Assembly: GCF_040869045.1 (NCBI RefSeq)
Contig: NC_090319.1
Location: 64,452,779 to 64,516,778 of the forward strand
Length of the DNA: 64,000 nt
From: Eurosta solidaginis
Lineage: Eukaryota; Arthropoda; Insecta; Diptera; Tephritidae
Direction: 5' to 3'
The notes under the pieces are model-generated. The model saw nothing but the letters and a program-made list of their open reading frames with translations, was not told the DNA's origin and ran no database searches. Made by a program: the position numbers and the translations under genes. Shown piece by piece: positions 19,871 through 32,200 of this stretch (within the stretch, counting starts at the first letter, position 1; each line of letters begins with the position of its first letter).

Positions 19871-20465
19871 TGTAAATCGGCCCAAAATATTTTTATCTTA
19901 TATTCGCACTGAACCTCTCACACTCTCATTCCGTATTCAGCCTTGAACCAGACGCCAGATTTAAACAAATAACATACAAAAACTTAAAACTTTTTAGCGA
20001 ATAAGGCAGACAACGATCTTGAAAGTTTCATCCGCAAAGTCTAATACACAAAAGCTGAACAACGGAGCATAAATGGATTGGATAATTTTACCTAGCTCTC
20101 CTCTATGCAGCTAACAAAACTTGGGCGGTCCAGTAAATAAAGACGCATCGCATGGACTTCCAATGGGCAGTACCTTGTTAACACTCCAATAACCATACAT
20201 AGATGAGTTTTGGGAAACCCTACTAACAGCGCTTGGAGTCAAAAACGGGCCAGAAAGACCTCGACACCCGACAAGCTTAGCTTGCTCAACACCCATCTGT
20301 CCAGAACAGAAAACAAGTAGAGAGGCTCTCCAAAGTCTGCAACGACAAACACTTTTAGTTTGCCAGTGTCAGCTTGGATCAAGAGATTAGCCCGACAGTT
20401 TCCAGGTATATCATTTTGCTCAGGCATCCAGATAATTTGTTTCAAAAAGTAGTTGTATGCTACTA

Positions 20466-20788
20466 ATATAGTGAAAGCCCCATCCTGCTGCATCTGTATG
20501 GAGAATGATGAGGTGGAATCATCGAGCCCCTTTATGCTTGGCTGCACAGCTTTTGCCAGAACTTGGCGATAGTATTTCGGTCGCGACTTACTTGAATCTC
20601 CGTAGGATTTATTCAAGGTTGAGATCAGTCTCATTCTAAATTGTATCGTTGCTACGCAAAGACTCTCTATGTAGTTATAGCTTACGTCACTGTTATTTTA
20701 TGCGGTATCAGGACGGATCTTCACGCTGTTCAAGTGAGCTTCCCTTACTATGGTAGCTTCCACCTAACCTAACCTAACCTAACCTAGG
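20466..20788 (+). pseudogene. LINE fragment Y, 5'-truncated, nested in LINE X
   Basis: On the plus strand it reads CCICMENDEVESSSPFMLGC, corresponding to CCSCMENNEVESPNRFMLDC in the copy at 38.58-39.89 kb. It continues to the 3' end with a (CCTAA)n tail at about 20762-20788. Only the last ~320 bp of the element are present. Its orientation is opposite to that of LINE X, whose halves flank it on both sides. No target duplication is obvious, and X has lost sequence at the site. Confidence 0.65.
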
Positions 20789-20937
20789 TCGCACTGAAAG
20801 TGAGGTTAAGCAATCCCCCACTTCCTACTTCACCCCAGGCCCTTCACCCCGTCTAGCCTGATTTCATAAGTGAACAGGTTCACCCGAATCAAGTTTTATA
20901 TTAACTCCTCACTCCATTCCATCTTTGAGGGAATATG

Positions 20938-21097
20938 AGTGGTGAATGTGTCAACTTATGTTGAAGACGGCGCACAGAGGTGGAATCAAAGTCGTATAGT
21001 ATTCTACACAAGGCCAGAGTGGTGAATGTGTCAACTTGAGTTGAATCCGGCGCACAGAGATGGAAACAAAGTCGTCTAGTACTCTACACAAGGCCAG
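20938..21097. repeat. Two tandem 80-bp units
   Basis: Two adjacent copies starting AGTGGTGAATGTGTCAACTT and ending TCTACACAAGGCCAG (20938-21017 and 21018-21097), with about ten differences by eye. The duplication lies inside LINE X. Confidence 0.85.
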
Positions 21098-21332
21098 AAC
21101 ACCACGGAAGAAATTCGGTTTGGCTACCATAAAGTGCAGCCAATGTACCACCTTTGGAGAGCATCCAGCGTAAGCCTATTGCACTCCGAAATCTGTTCAA
21201 AGCAACCGAAGCCTTCCAGTCCTTTCCTCCATATTGAACTGTACGGCAGCCTGCTGTTAAGCATATCCTTAAGGTACTTAACCCTATCGGATGGACCAGC
21301 GGTACTCCCCTAAAAGAAGATTCATATTTCAA

Positions 21333-23312
21333 ACAACCCGACCCACTGTAGAATGTGTATTCAGAAATTTACCCCGGACAGAAGCATGTGGTGATTCGCA
21401 TAAGCCACCATTTGGAAGCAACTACAGTCATGATTCTGAAGAACAACATTCATTACCACCACCTAAAGGAGGACGACCCCCTTCTCTCATTTTTCTTAAT
21501 TTTGGCTCAACTCTTCCTAAAGTTATGCCACTTAACAAGGACCCTTTTAATTGCCGCTGGCAGGACTCTCTGTTAGGGTCTTTCTATGTTAAGAAGGACA
21601 CCTCGCAAAAATGCTTTGCTTTCGAGGGATCCCTCTAAAAGTTTGAAAACCGAATGCAGAGCTACTTCTGTACACCTAGCTTCTTACAATAGGCGTATTG
21701 AGATGCCGCAAATTGCTCTCTAGGAATTTTTTTGGTTCAAAATTTGTGCATTAAGTTTAAACTTTTTGGTTTTCTTGTTAAACCAGAAGTATCAGAAAAT
21801 TTTTGTTTCTAGATTTTTTAAACCTTTTGATTTTTTTTTACCGTTTTTGATTTTTAGTATTATGGTGAATGGTTAAGTTTTCAACCCTGTAGTAAAAACA
21901 AAATTATATGGAATCACAAATATTAATAAAAGAAATTATATTCTGTATCTGTGTTAAAGTGATGCTCATCTTGCCTGACTGACTGGGTTTTTTAGTTTGA
22001 TTTTATGTTAAAACAAAACAAACAAAAAATGCGAAAAGTAAATGAAAGCAGAATTAACATCAATAAAATTTTAAAGTAGGACACGACGATGAAACAAACA
22101 ATTTTGTTGGTACTTACTACAATTTCAGTTAGGGCATGAATCATACAGAAAACCGCCTTTGCTACTACATCAGGTTGATATAAACGATCCGCAGTGTCGT
22201 TGATAAACTGTTAACGATAGCTAGTCTACACATTATAAGTGCTAACAAATCGGTATGTAAATGCCAATGTGTACATTAGGGTGTCTCTACATCGGTTGAT
22301 TTTTTCCACAGTTCTACAAAATGCTTATCTTTGTACATTAAGTACAAGGGAAAAAACTAGCTAGACGTGGCTTTAGCGCGATCAATTTCAAACTCTACAA
22401 AATAGCTGGGGATGTAATCTTCGCCAAGTGTGTTATTGGGAAAAAAGTTAATCAAGATCAAAATTGACTTTATCAAAATTTTAATTCACTTTACCTTATT
22501 TTACCCATTTTTTCAAATTTTTATATTTTAATTTTTTTTTTTAATTTTATTCAACTTTATTTTATTGTATTTTATTTTAAATTATTTTGTATTATGATTG
22601 TTTAGCAACCTATTAAATGTTACCTTTTTACTTGCTGGCTCGAGGTCATATAAATAAAAACAAGGTATTTATATTTTGTGCCATATATTTCGATTACACA
22701 TCGGTAATCGTCTTCAAGGGCGAACTAACAACAAACATAAAAACATATAATGTAACAAACAATAATTTTATATTTTAATCAAAACACTTGATACCTACAT
22801 TATTTTACATTCGTACTGTATGAGGAGGAGTATTAAACTGTTTCTTTTTTGTTAACAAGTGTCTGTATGCTTGCGCTGTGCTATCAATATCTGTTTTGTA
22901 GTTCAGAGAAACTTCCCGAACTTGGGTTGTAATGTGCCGTACGCTATAAACGGTTGTTTGAAAAGCATTCTAACTGTTTTCTGCCTAAATTTTATTACGG
23001 GGAGCTTAATGCCTTCGAAAGTTTCATACTCCATAATCATATCAAAAAATAAAATGCTTCAACCTTACCGAGTTAACTCATCGAAACCGATCGCCTTCGT
23101 TAATGTTCATATTTAGCGTTACTTTCAAACGTTTTAAAACACTTTAAAATTGTTGTGTCATTTTTCACTGTGTAATAATAAAAAAGCTTTGCATATTTTG
23201 AGGCTGGTTGTGCTTACTCAACTGAATGAATTGGTGAACATAACCAAATATAATAAGCACCAGTAGTTATTCAGTTCTGGTAAAGTTAAACTTAGCTTAA
23301 CGCGGCCATTTT
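21333..23312. other. A+T-rich spacer without a recognised gene
   Basis: No protein family, RNA gene or repeat with clear ends was recognised. An open frame at 21291-21638 has no familiar motif and is flanked by repeat debris. A short hairpin (CGATTAC paired with GTAATCG) lies near 22690-22710. Confidence 0.4.
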
Positions 23313-23321
23313 GTCAGGTTA

Positions 23322-23669
23322 AATAAATGTAAAGCGCGAAAACCTCCGAACGGGTTTTAGGCCGAGCTTCTCTTCCAATTTGCGTCTTGCTCCTATTAAT
23401 TTTTCCTAAAAATTGGCGGGACGGAACCTACTTGTTTTATGCCGACTCCGAACGGCATCTGCAAGGCAGATGAGTTGTCACTGAAAGATTTTCAGGGCAG
23501 AAATGCACGCGGAATGCTTGCCAAACACTGCCGAGGGACGACCCCGCTTAGAAAATTTGTTTCTTCTAATTGAAAAATCTTTTTTCTAAAATTTTGATGT
23601 TGCTTTGCCCAGGGCGCGAACCGAGGATCTTCGGTGTGGTAGGCGTAGCACGCTACCATCACGGCCGCC
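23322..23669 (-). repeat. tRNA-derived SINE with target-site duplication
   Basis: On the minus strand the element begins GGCGGCCGTGATGGTAGCG (box A-like, about 23643-23660), followed by GGTTCGCGCCC (box B-like, 23612-23622), an unrelated body, and a tail ending ACATTTATTT. The split pol III promoter shows descent from a tRNA. It is flanked by a 9-bp direct repeat GTCAGGTTA at 23313-23321 and 23670-23678. The same family occurs at 19548-19870. Confidence 0.85.
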
Positions 23670-23678
23670 GTCAGGTTA

Positions 23679-24379
23679 CTTAGTAAAAAAAACTTGTCTC
23701 TAAGGGTGTATTGCCGAGAGCCATTTGCCATGGTTAAGAAGCAAAAGTAACAGGCGAATTCCACGAAAATGTACTTACATATATCGACCTCTCATAAAAT
23801 AAAAATTGTGTTTTTGTATCAATAATATTTGGATTTAAATTTTATTTAATTTAAAAATTTTTTATTTCTTGGTTTTACAATAATATATATGTACTTTTAT
23901 ATTTTTTTGTTACATCCAGTACGTTGTCAATACACGTTATGATTTTTTACTTTTTTCCCATACCAGTACTTTTTTGAAGGTTTTACATTTATGTCAGTAA
24001 AATAAATCATAGATAAAGTTCGTGATTGGTCTCCACTGCATTTCTGATGTATGTATGATTGCTAAGTTTCAAAATACTGTTATGAGTGTGAACATAAAAT
24101 GGTTAGATCTAGTTTAAATTTAACGAGATCTAGATTGCGTACTTAATTCCTAATCGTTAATTAAATAATAAGATTTCCTATATAAATTTTTCCCAGCGAT
24201 AATCGATAATTATGAACAAATTTTAGAGATGCCGATTTTCTTCATTAAAAAAAAACAACGCTTCTAGAGTGCAATGTCTACATTGAAGCACGAAATCAAA
24301 GAGAAATATGAAAATTTACCAGAAAGTAACCATAGAACTAGGTTGAAACATATTATGGCGAATGTTGAGATCACTAGGC
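23679..24379. other. A+T-rich spacer
   Basis: No gene or repeat with visible ends was recognised. Confidence 0.4.
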
Positions 24380-24869
24380 TGTTAGAAAATAATCACGCAA
24401 CAACAATAACATGAAGCAGCCACTCTTATATACATACATGTCCACGTTAAAGCTATCAGCACTTATGGAGAAGGCGATGAAGAGATATCACACACACACA
24501 CACATGTAGTCATCAGCCGAAGTAGTTACTCACACATACACACGCATATGGCTATAAACTACAAATATACGCGTATATAGCTGGTAACCAAGCATGAGCT
24601 ACAAGAGTTCTAGAAGGTGAAACGTCTAAACCTTTGGAGAAATATGCGGACGAGGCAACAGAGTATAAAAGCAGCGCAAGCTGAGTAATAACTAATCAGT
24701 TTTTATTTGAGCACGCTATTGGTTGTGAAGTATAATTGTACTACTCCCAAATAAGTCTAATAAAGACCATTTCTGTATTGCAAAGAATATTGGATTGATT
24801 TATTCAACAGTTTAGCGATTCGAGCATTAGTAGCTTTCAAATAAGCGGAATCTCCCGAAATTCGTTACA
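24380..24869 (+). repeat. LTR-like dispersed repeat, copy 2
   Basis: Starts TGTTAGAAAATAATC and ends AATTCGTTACA (TG...CA termini). Contains a TATA-like GTATAAAAGCAGCGCAAGCT at about 24663, an initiator-like TAATCAGTTTTT, and AATAAAGACC about 80 bases downstream, a promoter and poly(A)-signal order expected of an LTR. It matches the minus-strand repeat at 6970-7330. No second LTR or internal region is next to it and no target duplication was found, so it is either a solo LTR or a different kind of promoter-bearing repeat. A (CA)n run lies near 24490-24505. Confidence 0.55.
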
Positions 24870-25204
24870 ACATATATGTAAACGCGTAGATTATCTGTTG
24901 ATGACTTACTGTAGATTAGTGCATGTGTAAACGGGTCTTAAAGTATTTTTGACCCTAATTTCAAATGTAGAAGCTCTAGTTTCCGAAATATTAGTTTTTA
25001 ATAAAGATAATTTTTTTAATACATAAACTTTATTTTTTTCAATTAAAGTGAGTAAAATTTTCTTTTAAGTTTTCCCTTTATGAGTTGATCTGGAGCACTA
25101 CCCTGAATGCTCCAGCAATAATCAGCTAATATATGCGCGTTCCAGTGTCTCAATTGTGTTGTTAGTGTAGAAATGGGAAAAACTGAATTAAGCATGAAAA
25201 CAAA
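24870..25204. other. Spacer without recognised content
   Basis: A+T-rich. No gene, RNA or repeat was recognised. Confidence 0.4.
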
Positions 25205-25375
25205 TACCAGCAGGATAGCCTAGTGGTTAAAGGCAACTGCAGTTTCACCATGTGTGATTCACGGTTCGAATCCCGGTGAAACCTTTGATAACATTACAAA
25301 ATTGCCTGATGATTACGTTGGCGGTTTTCGAAATGGTTCCATCGCAATATGCCAGTAAATGTTTCTTTCTTTTCA
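25205..25375 (+). repeat. tRNA-like SINE head (boxes A and B)
   Basis: TAGCCTAGTGGTTAAAGG (25216-25233) fits box A with a D-arm stem, and GGTTCGAATCC (25263-25273) is a perfect box B. The acceptor and anticodon stems of a functional tRNA cannot be formed, and non-tRNA sequence follows directly. This is more likely the head of a tRNA-derived SINE than a tRNA gene. No tail or duplication was identified. Confidence 0.55.
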
Positions 25376-25899
25376 TTTTCTCTTAGAAAAACATAATAAT
25401 TGAAATTCAATTATTATAAGCCGATGTTAAGCTCATGAATTCTTAAAATTTAGTAGTCTTTCACACAATACTGTAGTTATAAACTGCCTTTGTCAGTTCG
25501 TCACAGTCGGGTGGCGGAACGTATAGTATTTTTACATCAGGAATTTGAGCATCGGATTCGTACTGGAATATCGGGTTCGTACAATATCGTTAGCACTTAC
25601 CAGATTTTATGGACATGGGGAAAACCTTTTACACGCAAATATATACGGAATAAATTTCTTAAGGTTGTATTTACGGACTGAGCGTAAGTACTAAATAACT
25701 CTCTTTGATGATATCATGTGTACGATTTACTATAAGACATCCAGTTGTTAGCTTGGTAGTTGGCAAGTTCTCATCTTGCACTTGTTTTTTTTGCTAAGTT
25801 GGTCTCGTGGATGGAGAAAATGCTTATTGTATTAACCGGAATTGTAAACATCGATACTATGTAGATGCTGAACCTGTGAGGCTATCTGAGTATGGGACC
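25376..25899. other. Spacer without recognised content
   Basis: No supported gene. A short open frame at 25490-25681 has no recognisable motif. Confidence 0.35.
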
Positions 25900-26518
25900 C
25901 ATCTCTTTTTTGTTGCCCTACCCATTAAAACCGAATCAATCTTATCAGTTGGCTAGTAGAATGTGGCTCACGCAGCTTCTGACCGAATCCCGTCTGTCAC
26001 TTCCGCAGGTCATCTTATGGTTGACAATGGCCGGGGATAGGTCACCAAGTATATCTTCTATCCGTCGGCGTTGTAAAGCGAAATGAGCTCCACAATATGG
26101 ATAGTTCGGGGCTTCAAAGAATTGGTTCAAATAAACCTCGACAACTTCATGTGATTGCTGCAACGATGGGTACAGCTCTAAAGAAAGGTGGTCGACTTTC
26201 AAAATTTCCTGCTGGAAATTGGCGTCAATAGTTCAGAACAAAAGTGATAAGACTTACCTGTCTGTGGTAGAAGTCAGCACTGTACCACAGCGGAGCAGCG
26301 TACAACACACTTAATTATTACACCAGTTGGCGTCCGAGCAAGTGGATTTTCTGCGGTCGGTTCTCATGATTTCCTGCTTGAAATATTTGCTCCCGATTCA
26401 AAAAAAATTTAGTAGACTTACCTGACTGTGGAAGAAGAAAACTCTCGACCACAGCAGAACAGCATACCACAGAGGCTGAAATATTACCCAGATGGCGTCC
26501 GAGGAAGCGCATTTTCAT
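25900..26518 (-). pseudogene. Decayed R1-like LINE fragment with an internal duplication
   Basis: Minus-strand frames resemble the end of a LINE ORF2. SVLYAAPLW-like thumb sequence occurs twice (about 26250-26330 and 26410-26500, in different frames). It is followed by YLNQFFEAPNYPYCGAHFAL and RRIEDILGDLSPAIVNHKM at 25945-26202, which match the Cys-rich C-terminus of R1-type proteins in layout. The thumb segment is duplicated in tandem (about 150 bp, 26205-26355 and 26369-26516). Many stops and frame changes are present. The family call is tentative because similarity is low. Confidence 0.45.
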
Positions 26519-28960
26519 AGTGACGACTTATGTAACTTGTTTTACAGTTATCTCTCTGTTAGACTTTTTGCTTTGATCATTTAACAGTGTTTACCCCACA
26601 ATTCCATTCAATAGATAATATTAAAGAGAAGAGTTTTGTGAGGCTCAACATGCGCTTCAGCCACGAACATATCCACAAAGAAGAGTCAATACACGCTATT
26701 ATGTAACATTCGGCTGAGTATTAGAACCTAACAATTTGATTGAAAAGACTGTACTATGAGCAAAAAAAAGTATTTCCCCAGTTTTCGAAGTTAGCCTCCA
26801 AAACATAGATTTTGATTTTCGAAATACTAAATCTAACCCACCTTTATTAGTTTTATTTACCGTGTTTAAAAAATTGGTAACGTATGGGTGAACTATTTAA
26901 ACTTTTTTTCCATGCAGGTCTTCGAACGAAGCAATATAATTTTCCCTTTTTCGTTAAGACCGAACCACGGCCAGCTTTAACTAAACCGTGATTCGTTGGG
27001 CCAATTCTGATGACGAATTCACCACAACAAAAAGCCGGTCAATTTTTGCCTCGCATTACCAGATGCGTTCACTTTTTTTGTGTAGCTGTTAATCTTTCGC
27101 TTTTGAGAAGATTTGGCTTTTGACTCCTTAGAAGGCAGGTATTTTTTATTTTTTAAATGTAGTATATAAAGTATATTGGGAAGGCTCAAATTTCAAAAGT
27201 CAATATCAATGATTTGGGGACTAACTACGACAAAATATCGCTACCGATTATATCCCCGATTTTCGCTGTTAGGGCCTAACCACGATCTACCACCAATTCT
27301 GATCGTCCGCTTTGATGCTTTCGAAGCTCTGTCATCTGACCCCTATAATTTATACAGTCCAAATAAGAAACGAAGGCAGATCAGCTTTCAAAATGAATGG
27401 CCAAATTTCGAACCAGAAGCCCATATCTTTTTTTTGGATGCTAAATTCTAAAAACGGGTGGTAATTTTCGTTTTTGGATCAACCTCTACAAAGATTGCTT
27501 TTTAACTTAATCGGTTCTTTGCAAGCTTATACCGCCGAGCCATACGAGAACTAGCTTGAATGTGCTTTTACAGAAAATATCTTTGAAAAAAATTTGAAAG
27601 TGCTAGTTTTCGTATTGCAGGTCAATACGTTCTTAACAAGTTAAAAGAAAAAAATGTCTATTTTTTCTATTTTGCATTTGCAGTATTTTCTTCTGCAATA
27701 TCAAAAATGATAAGCAAAATTGTCAACTACACGCATTTATTATTCAAATTCATTCATACACGATTACACAATCAAAAAGAGAAAATATCGAACATTTCTT
27801 TAAAAATTGTATGTGTGTAATGCTTAGCTTACATACATGCATGCGCGCTTCATATGCTATGCTATGCTATAAGTACAGACAGGTTCTTTTTTCTTTATTA
27901 TAAATTGTTATTTACAATTATTTAGAGGCAGCTTAATACTGCCTTTGGGGTTTTTCTCAGCTTTGCACTTATGAAATTAAAAACTATGTAGAAGAAATGT
28001 GAAATAAAAAAAAAAAAATTTATCAAATAAAATTTAATATAAAAAAACACAAATTAAAAATAAAATCATTAGAAATGTATATTTTAAAGTAAAAATCAAA
28101 ATTTTTCAATTTCTTAGTTTTTGAGTGCTTTGTTCATAAAACTTTTTCGCGCAACCACACATATGTTAAGGATGTATAACTCAGTCTGTATAAGAGTTGT
28201 ATATGTGTGTGTTTTTATTGTTGCCTTAATGAATGTACCATGTAAGTGTAACAGGTAATACGCCCGCGTACAGCTAACAATTAAGTTTAAAATGTTATTT
28301 ATTGCAAATAATAATTTCCACTTTTGTGTATATTTTTTGTTGTTTTGATTTGTATGCATCATAATTTCATTCTTTCAATTTAAATTAAATGGAATATTTA
28401 TCATAATTTGCTTTTTTTGCTTATTAAAAGTATAGAATTAAAAGTATTTTTTTATGATTAAATAAAAAAGCTGCTTACACTTTGTCATTTCACCTTTTTG
28501 CTGCGTTCCTTCTTAAATATTTTTATATTTTCAATGAACTGCGCGAAATATATCAATGAAAGCATTTACAATTTACTTGTTGTTTTTCTACAAATATCAA
28601 TTTTGAAAAACTTTGGCGAATAACTTTTGTTTTCTTCAACTCGTTTCTAACTTCTATCACACTCAGTTTCAAATGAATTTCGAGCGAATCTCGAATTTTA
28701 AAATCATATATTAACTTTTTAAAAAGTGGTGATCATTTGCACTTAAATTGTATGTATGGATGTGTGAATTTAATACTTAAACAATAGTAATAAAATTATT
28801 AACAAAGAATAAATTATAAAAAAAAAATACTTTGCATACAAAAATTGTTTGTATGCCTAAAAATTTAAATAAAAGATCACTAAATTGTTTTTGTCGCTTG
28901 AGGAGCGCATGTGTTATATTGCAAGTATGCATGATTACGTTGAATACATTTTTTCCAATT
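26519..28960. other. A+T-rich DNA, no recognised gene
   Basis: No transposon signature is visible and no protein motif was recognised. An open frame at 27176-27451 has no familiar features. TATGC repeats occur near 27855-27870. The stretch from here to 32.7 kb is conspicuously poor in recognisable transposons compared with the rest of the window. It could be untranslated or intronic sequence of a host gene whose candidate last exon lies at 32711-32786 on the minus strand. Confidence 0.4.
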
Positions 28961-29290
28961 CCATGTTTACAATTTTTCGAGTTCGAATTTTTTTTCGAAC
29001 ACATGTTGCAGTTTTTTTTTGCTGACAAATTTGTTTGCGCTTAAATTTAAGTTGTTTCTGGCTTGAACTTAAGCGTCAAGATTCTATGACCTGGAAATTG
29101 TTTTTCGAACTTTATAGTTTCTTGAACTTAAATTTTTTAAGGCTGCACACTGGACCATTTTACGCACTCGAATTTCAAAGTTTTTCGAACCCAACAATTT
29201 TTTCAAACTTGAATTTCAAAGTTAGTCGTGCTGAATAACTTGGTCCGAGTTCAAACTTTAAACTTTCTATAATTTTTCGAAATCACACCC
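28961..29290. repeat. Degenerate TTTTTCGAAC-containing minisatellite, array 1
   Basis: TTTTTCGA(A/G)C/T words recur every 30-40 bp, interleaved with TTGAACTTAAATTT and CGAATTTCAAAG. The same motif recurs at 34283-34510. Confidence 0.6.
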
Positions 29291-32200
29291 CGAAGTTTCT
29301 ACAGCTAAAAAATGTTTGACTCACTCAATATTACACAGTTTTCGACATCGTATTCGAAGCGTTTGTCCGATAAAAAAAAAATGATAGAAATCTACTTCGC
29401 ATCTACTAAGAAGTATACACAGAACTCGAATAAGCTTTTCTAACTTAGATTTGAAATAAATACTGTCAAAAAAGTTGACGTAACAGAACATGCTACTCGC
29501 AACATATCCACAGTCCCCCAGCTCAAAATCTAGAAACTCTAATCGTATATTTTTAGAGCAAGTAGCTCTTAGCTCAATTCATCACTTATGAAACTAGGGT
29601 AAGTAAAATACCTCGTAGTTCGAAAATGCCTCTGGCACTGTATAACAAATCAAATATAGCCATTTTGAAAGATAACAGTATTGATTTCGAATACAAAAGG
29701 TTTGAACATTCCTCAGCTAAGAATGGTGAATACAACTTGTCAGTATACTCACATACGGAATATTACATATGAGAAGCGAAGCATGCAGCGTATTCAGTAC
29801 GGCCAACGCTTCGCATTGAACATTGAGTAAATGGTATTTCACATTATAAATTTTCACTCTTTACATTTGTTTCAAATAATTAATATTCATATATTCAAAT
29901 ATGATGAAATGCCTGAATATTTACTATTTATTAGGAAATGGCTATTTTACGAAATAACAGCCAGAGGCAAAAATTTAAAAGGAATTTAAATGTCAAGTTT
30001 TATTAATTTATTTGCAATTGTCTGTAAGTTTAAAATATATTTCGGTTTAGTTGGTTCATTGTATAACATTTAAAAAAAAAAAAATTTTTAATTTTGAATT
30101 TCTTCGAAAATCTGTTTTCGAAAATTTCTAATTTTTTGGAAGTTTTATGTTGTTTCGAAATTATCAGCAGGCATGCAGCTATTGCTGCATTTAGTAGTTG
30201 TTATTTTAATTTAAGAAAATCTGTTTTCAAATTTTTCGAAATTTTAAGATATTTTAAAATTATCAAAATGCATTCGGCTATTGCTGCTTTTAAAAGTTGT
30301 TACTATAATTTGAGTTCTAAAGATAAATTGTATCTCGAAAATGCCAAGCGTTTAATACAAATCGTTGGATTAAACTTTCGGAAGTGGAGTGGTTAAACGT
30401 TTTTCAAAGAGTCTAAACAAACATATATATACATAAACATATTTTCGAAATTAAACGTTTTTCATTTATTTTCTCGACAACGGTGAAACTTTTTTTAATC
30501 ATTTTTTAAAAAGTTACAGCAGCGGAAAATGAAAATCAGTCACTTTCGAAGATATGTTTAAATTATAGCTCTAAAACCAATTCTAATTGCGAACGGCTGA
30601 AATAACTCAAATTTTGAAAAACTGAAAATTGTTTTTTTTTTTTTTTGTTGTTTCATCATTGTGAACTATAACCATAAGCTTTCCTGAAAACACGGATCTA
30701 CGAAAAATACTGCGCCACTTACGACATTTTTACTAAAACGGCAGTGCAGTTAAGAAAGGAAATTTCAAGAATTGTTTCGCTTAGGTATATTTCTTGTTCT
30801 TAATAACCAGTAAACACAATTCTTGCCTGAAACTTAAACTTTAGGCTTTCATTATTATGCATTTTGCTTTAATTTTAGTCTTTTACAGACGTCAAAATAG
30901 AAATTTAAAATAAGAACTAAAAAACTTTAATGCGTCCTAATAGCTTTTTTTTATTTAATACTAAATTTAAGAACCTCCAGCTTTTTGAAAATGTGTGAAA
31001 ATAAGTGTTTTATGCTTTTCATTTTGCAATCGTTAGTAATATTTTTGTACTTTTTTCAATTTAATTTAAAATATTATTTTGTTTGTGACCACTAAATTTT
31101 TCGTTTTAAAATTTTTAAGAAAGAAAACTGTCAGAATAAAACGGTAAATCTTTAAGTTTTTGAAAAATGATTTGCGTCTTTAATTTGTTTTCAATTATTG
31201 TTGTACACAAAGATAACATTACAGTTTTACAGTTTACAGTTTTGACTTGATTGATATTGCAGTATTAATATTGTGTTGTTTTGGTTTTTTAAGTGTATAA
31301 ACTACATATTGAATACATATATTTTTTGAAATTCTTTAGGTATAGTTTTCTTATTTTAGCTATTTGAATCTTTTGCTTGCATATATTCTTAATATCTCAT
31401 ATTATTTTACCAAAAAATAATTGAACAAAATATTATTTATTAAAAAATCAAAATACAAACATTTTGCGAACATAAAACAGAATTTGAATATTGATAGTTG
31501 GTTTTTTGTTTTCTTTTTTTTTTCTGTTTTTATTATAAGTAATTAAAGTAAATCGATTTCCATTTTGTTTTTGTTTTTTTTTTTTGTTTTTGTTTGCAAA
31601 ACTTTAGTTTTCTTTAGAAATTTTTTGAATATTTTTATATTTTTTGTTTATTATAAGTTTTTTTTATTATATTTTTTTTTTGTTTGTTTGCTTGAGCGAA
31701 CCTTTTCCCATCTGCTTTTCCCATCTCTGAACCGTACACATGCTCAACTCAATCGCTTAACTATAAAATTTGATTTTCCTTAGCGCCTGCTGCCCGCATT
31801 CTGCTTTGCCGCGCTTTTTTCCAAATTATTTACTATAATTTCATATTTTGCTGAGCATATACCGCTCTTTCATTTCAATTGTGTTCTGATTTGTTAAGAG
31901 ATACAAGCTCAAAATTATTTGTAAAAAATCTGAAGCTGTATCTGAACGACAAGTCAGCACACAATTATACAACGAAAAAATGCGCTGGAACGGCATCAAT
32001 CTTTTGTATGATGGTCCGCCACATTTATTTTTTTTGTTTTTTAATTTTTTCTTTTTAAAACTTTTTTTCGTTCGCATAATTTTATAAGATTTGAAATAGA
32101 ATTAAACATCTTTCCCTTCAAATTTGCGCCCGCTCTTAATCCCTTTCGAATTGTTTTTTTTTCTTCTTCTCTTTCTTTTTCTTACGCTTAACTTACGTAC

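Larger units (their letters stand above)
19960..21332 (-). pseudogene. LINE remnant X (RT thumb, RNase H, C-terminus), interrupted by LINE Y
   Basis: On the minus strand it can be followed from RT thumb sequence (MVHWLHFMVAKPNFFRGVL at 21151-20951) to an RNase H start at about 20850 (VNLFTYEIRLDG, compare VNLFTDGSKLDG in the copy at 38.58-39.89 kb). After an interruption at 20466-20788 it resumes with the RNase H end (KQIIWMPEQNDIPGNCRANL) and the Cys-rich C-terminus (HLCMVIGVL, CSAFV) down to about 19960. Many stops and frameshifts are present. About 180 bp expected between the two halves is missing. Same family as Y and as the copy at 38580-39892. Confidence 0.6.

Noticed and set aside
19960..20788. 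Twin-priming inversion of a single LINE
   Set aside because: Minus-strand LINE sequence is found on both sides of the plus-strand piece, including C-terminal sequence beyond it, so nested insertion with deletion explains the data better.
20762..20788. Interstitial telomere repeat
   Set aside because: The (CCTAA)n run is the 3' tail of a LINE, as the copy with a target duplication at 38.58 kb shows.
25205..25290. Functional tRNA gene
   Set aside because: Boxes A and B are good, but acceptor and anticodon stems do not form; better explained as a SINE head.
27176..27451. 91-codon plus-strand frame as a host gene
   Set aside because: No recognisable domain, splice context or composition change; left as unassigned.
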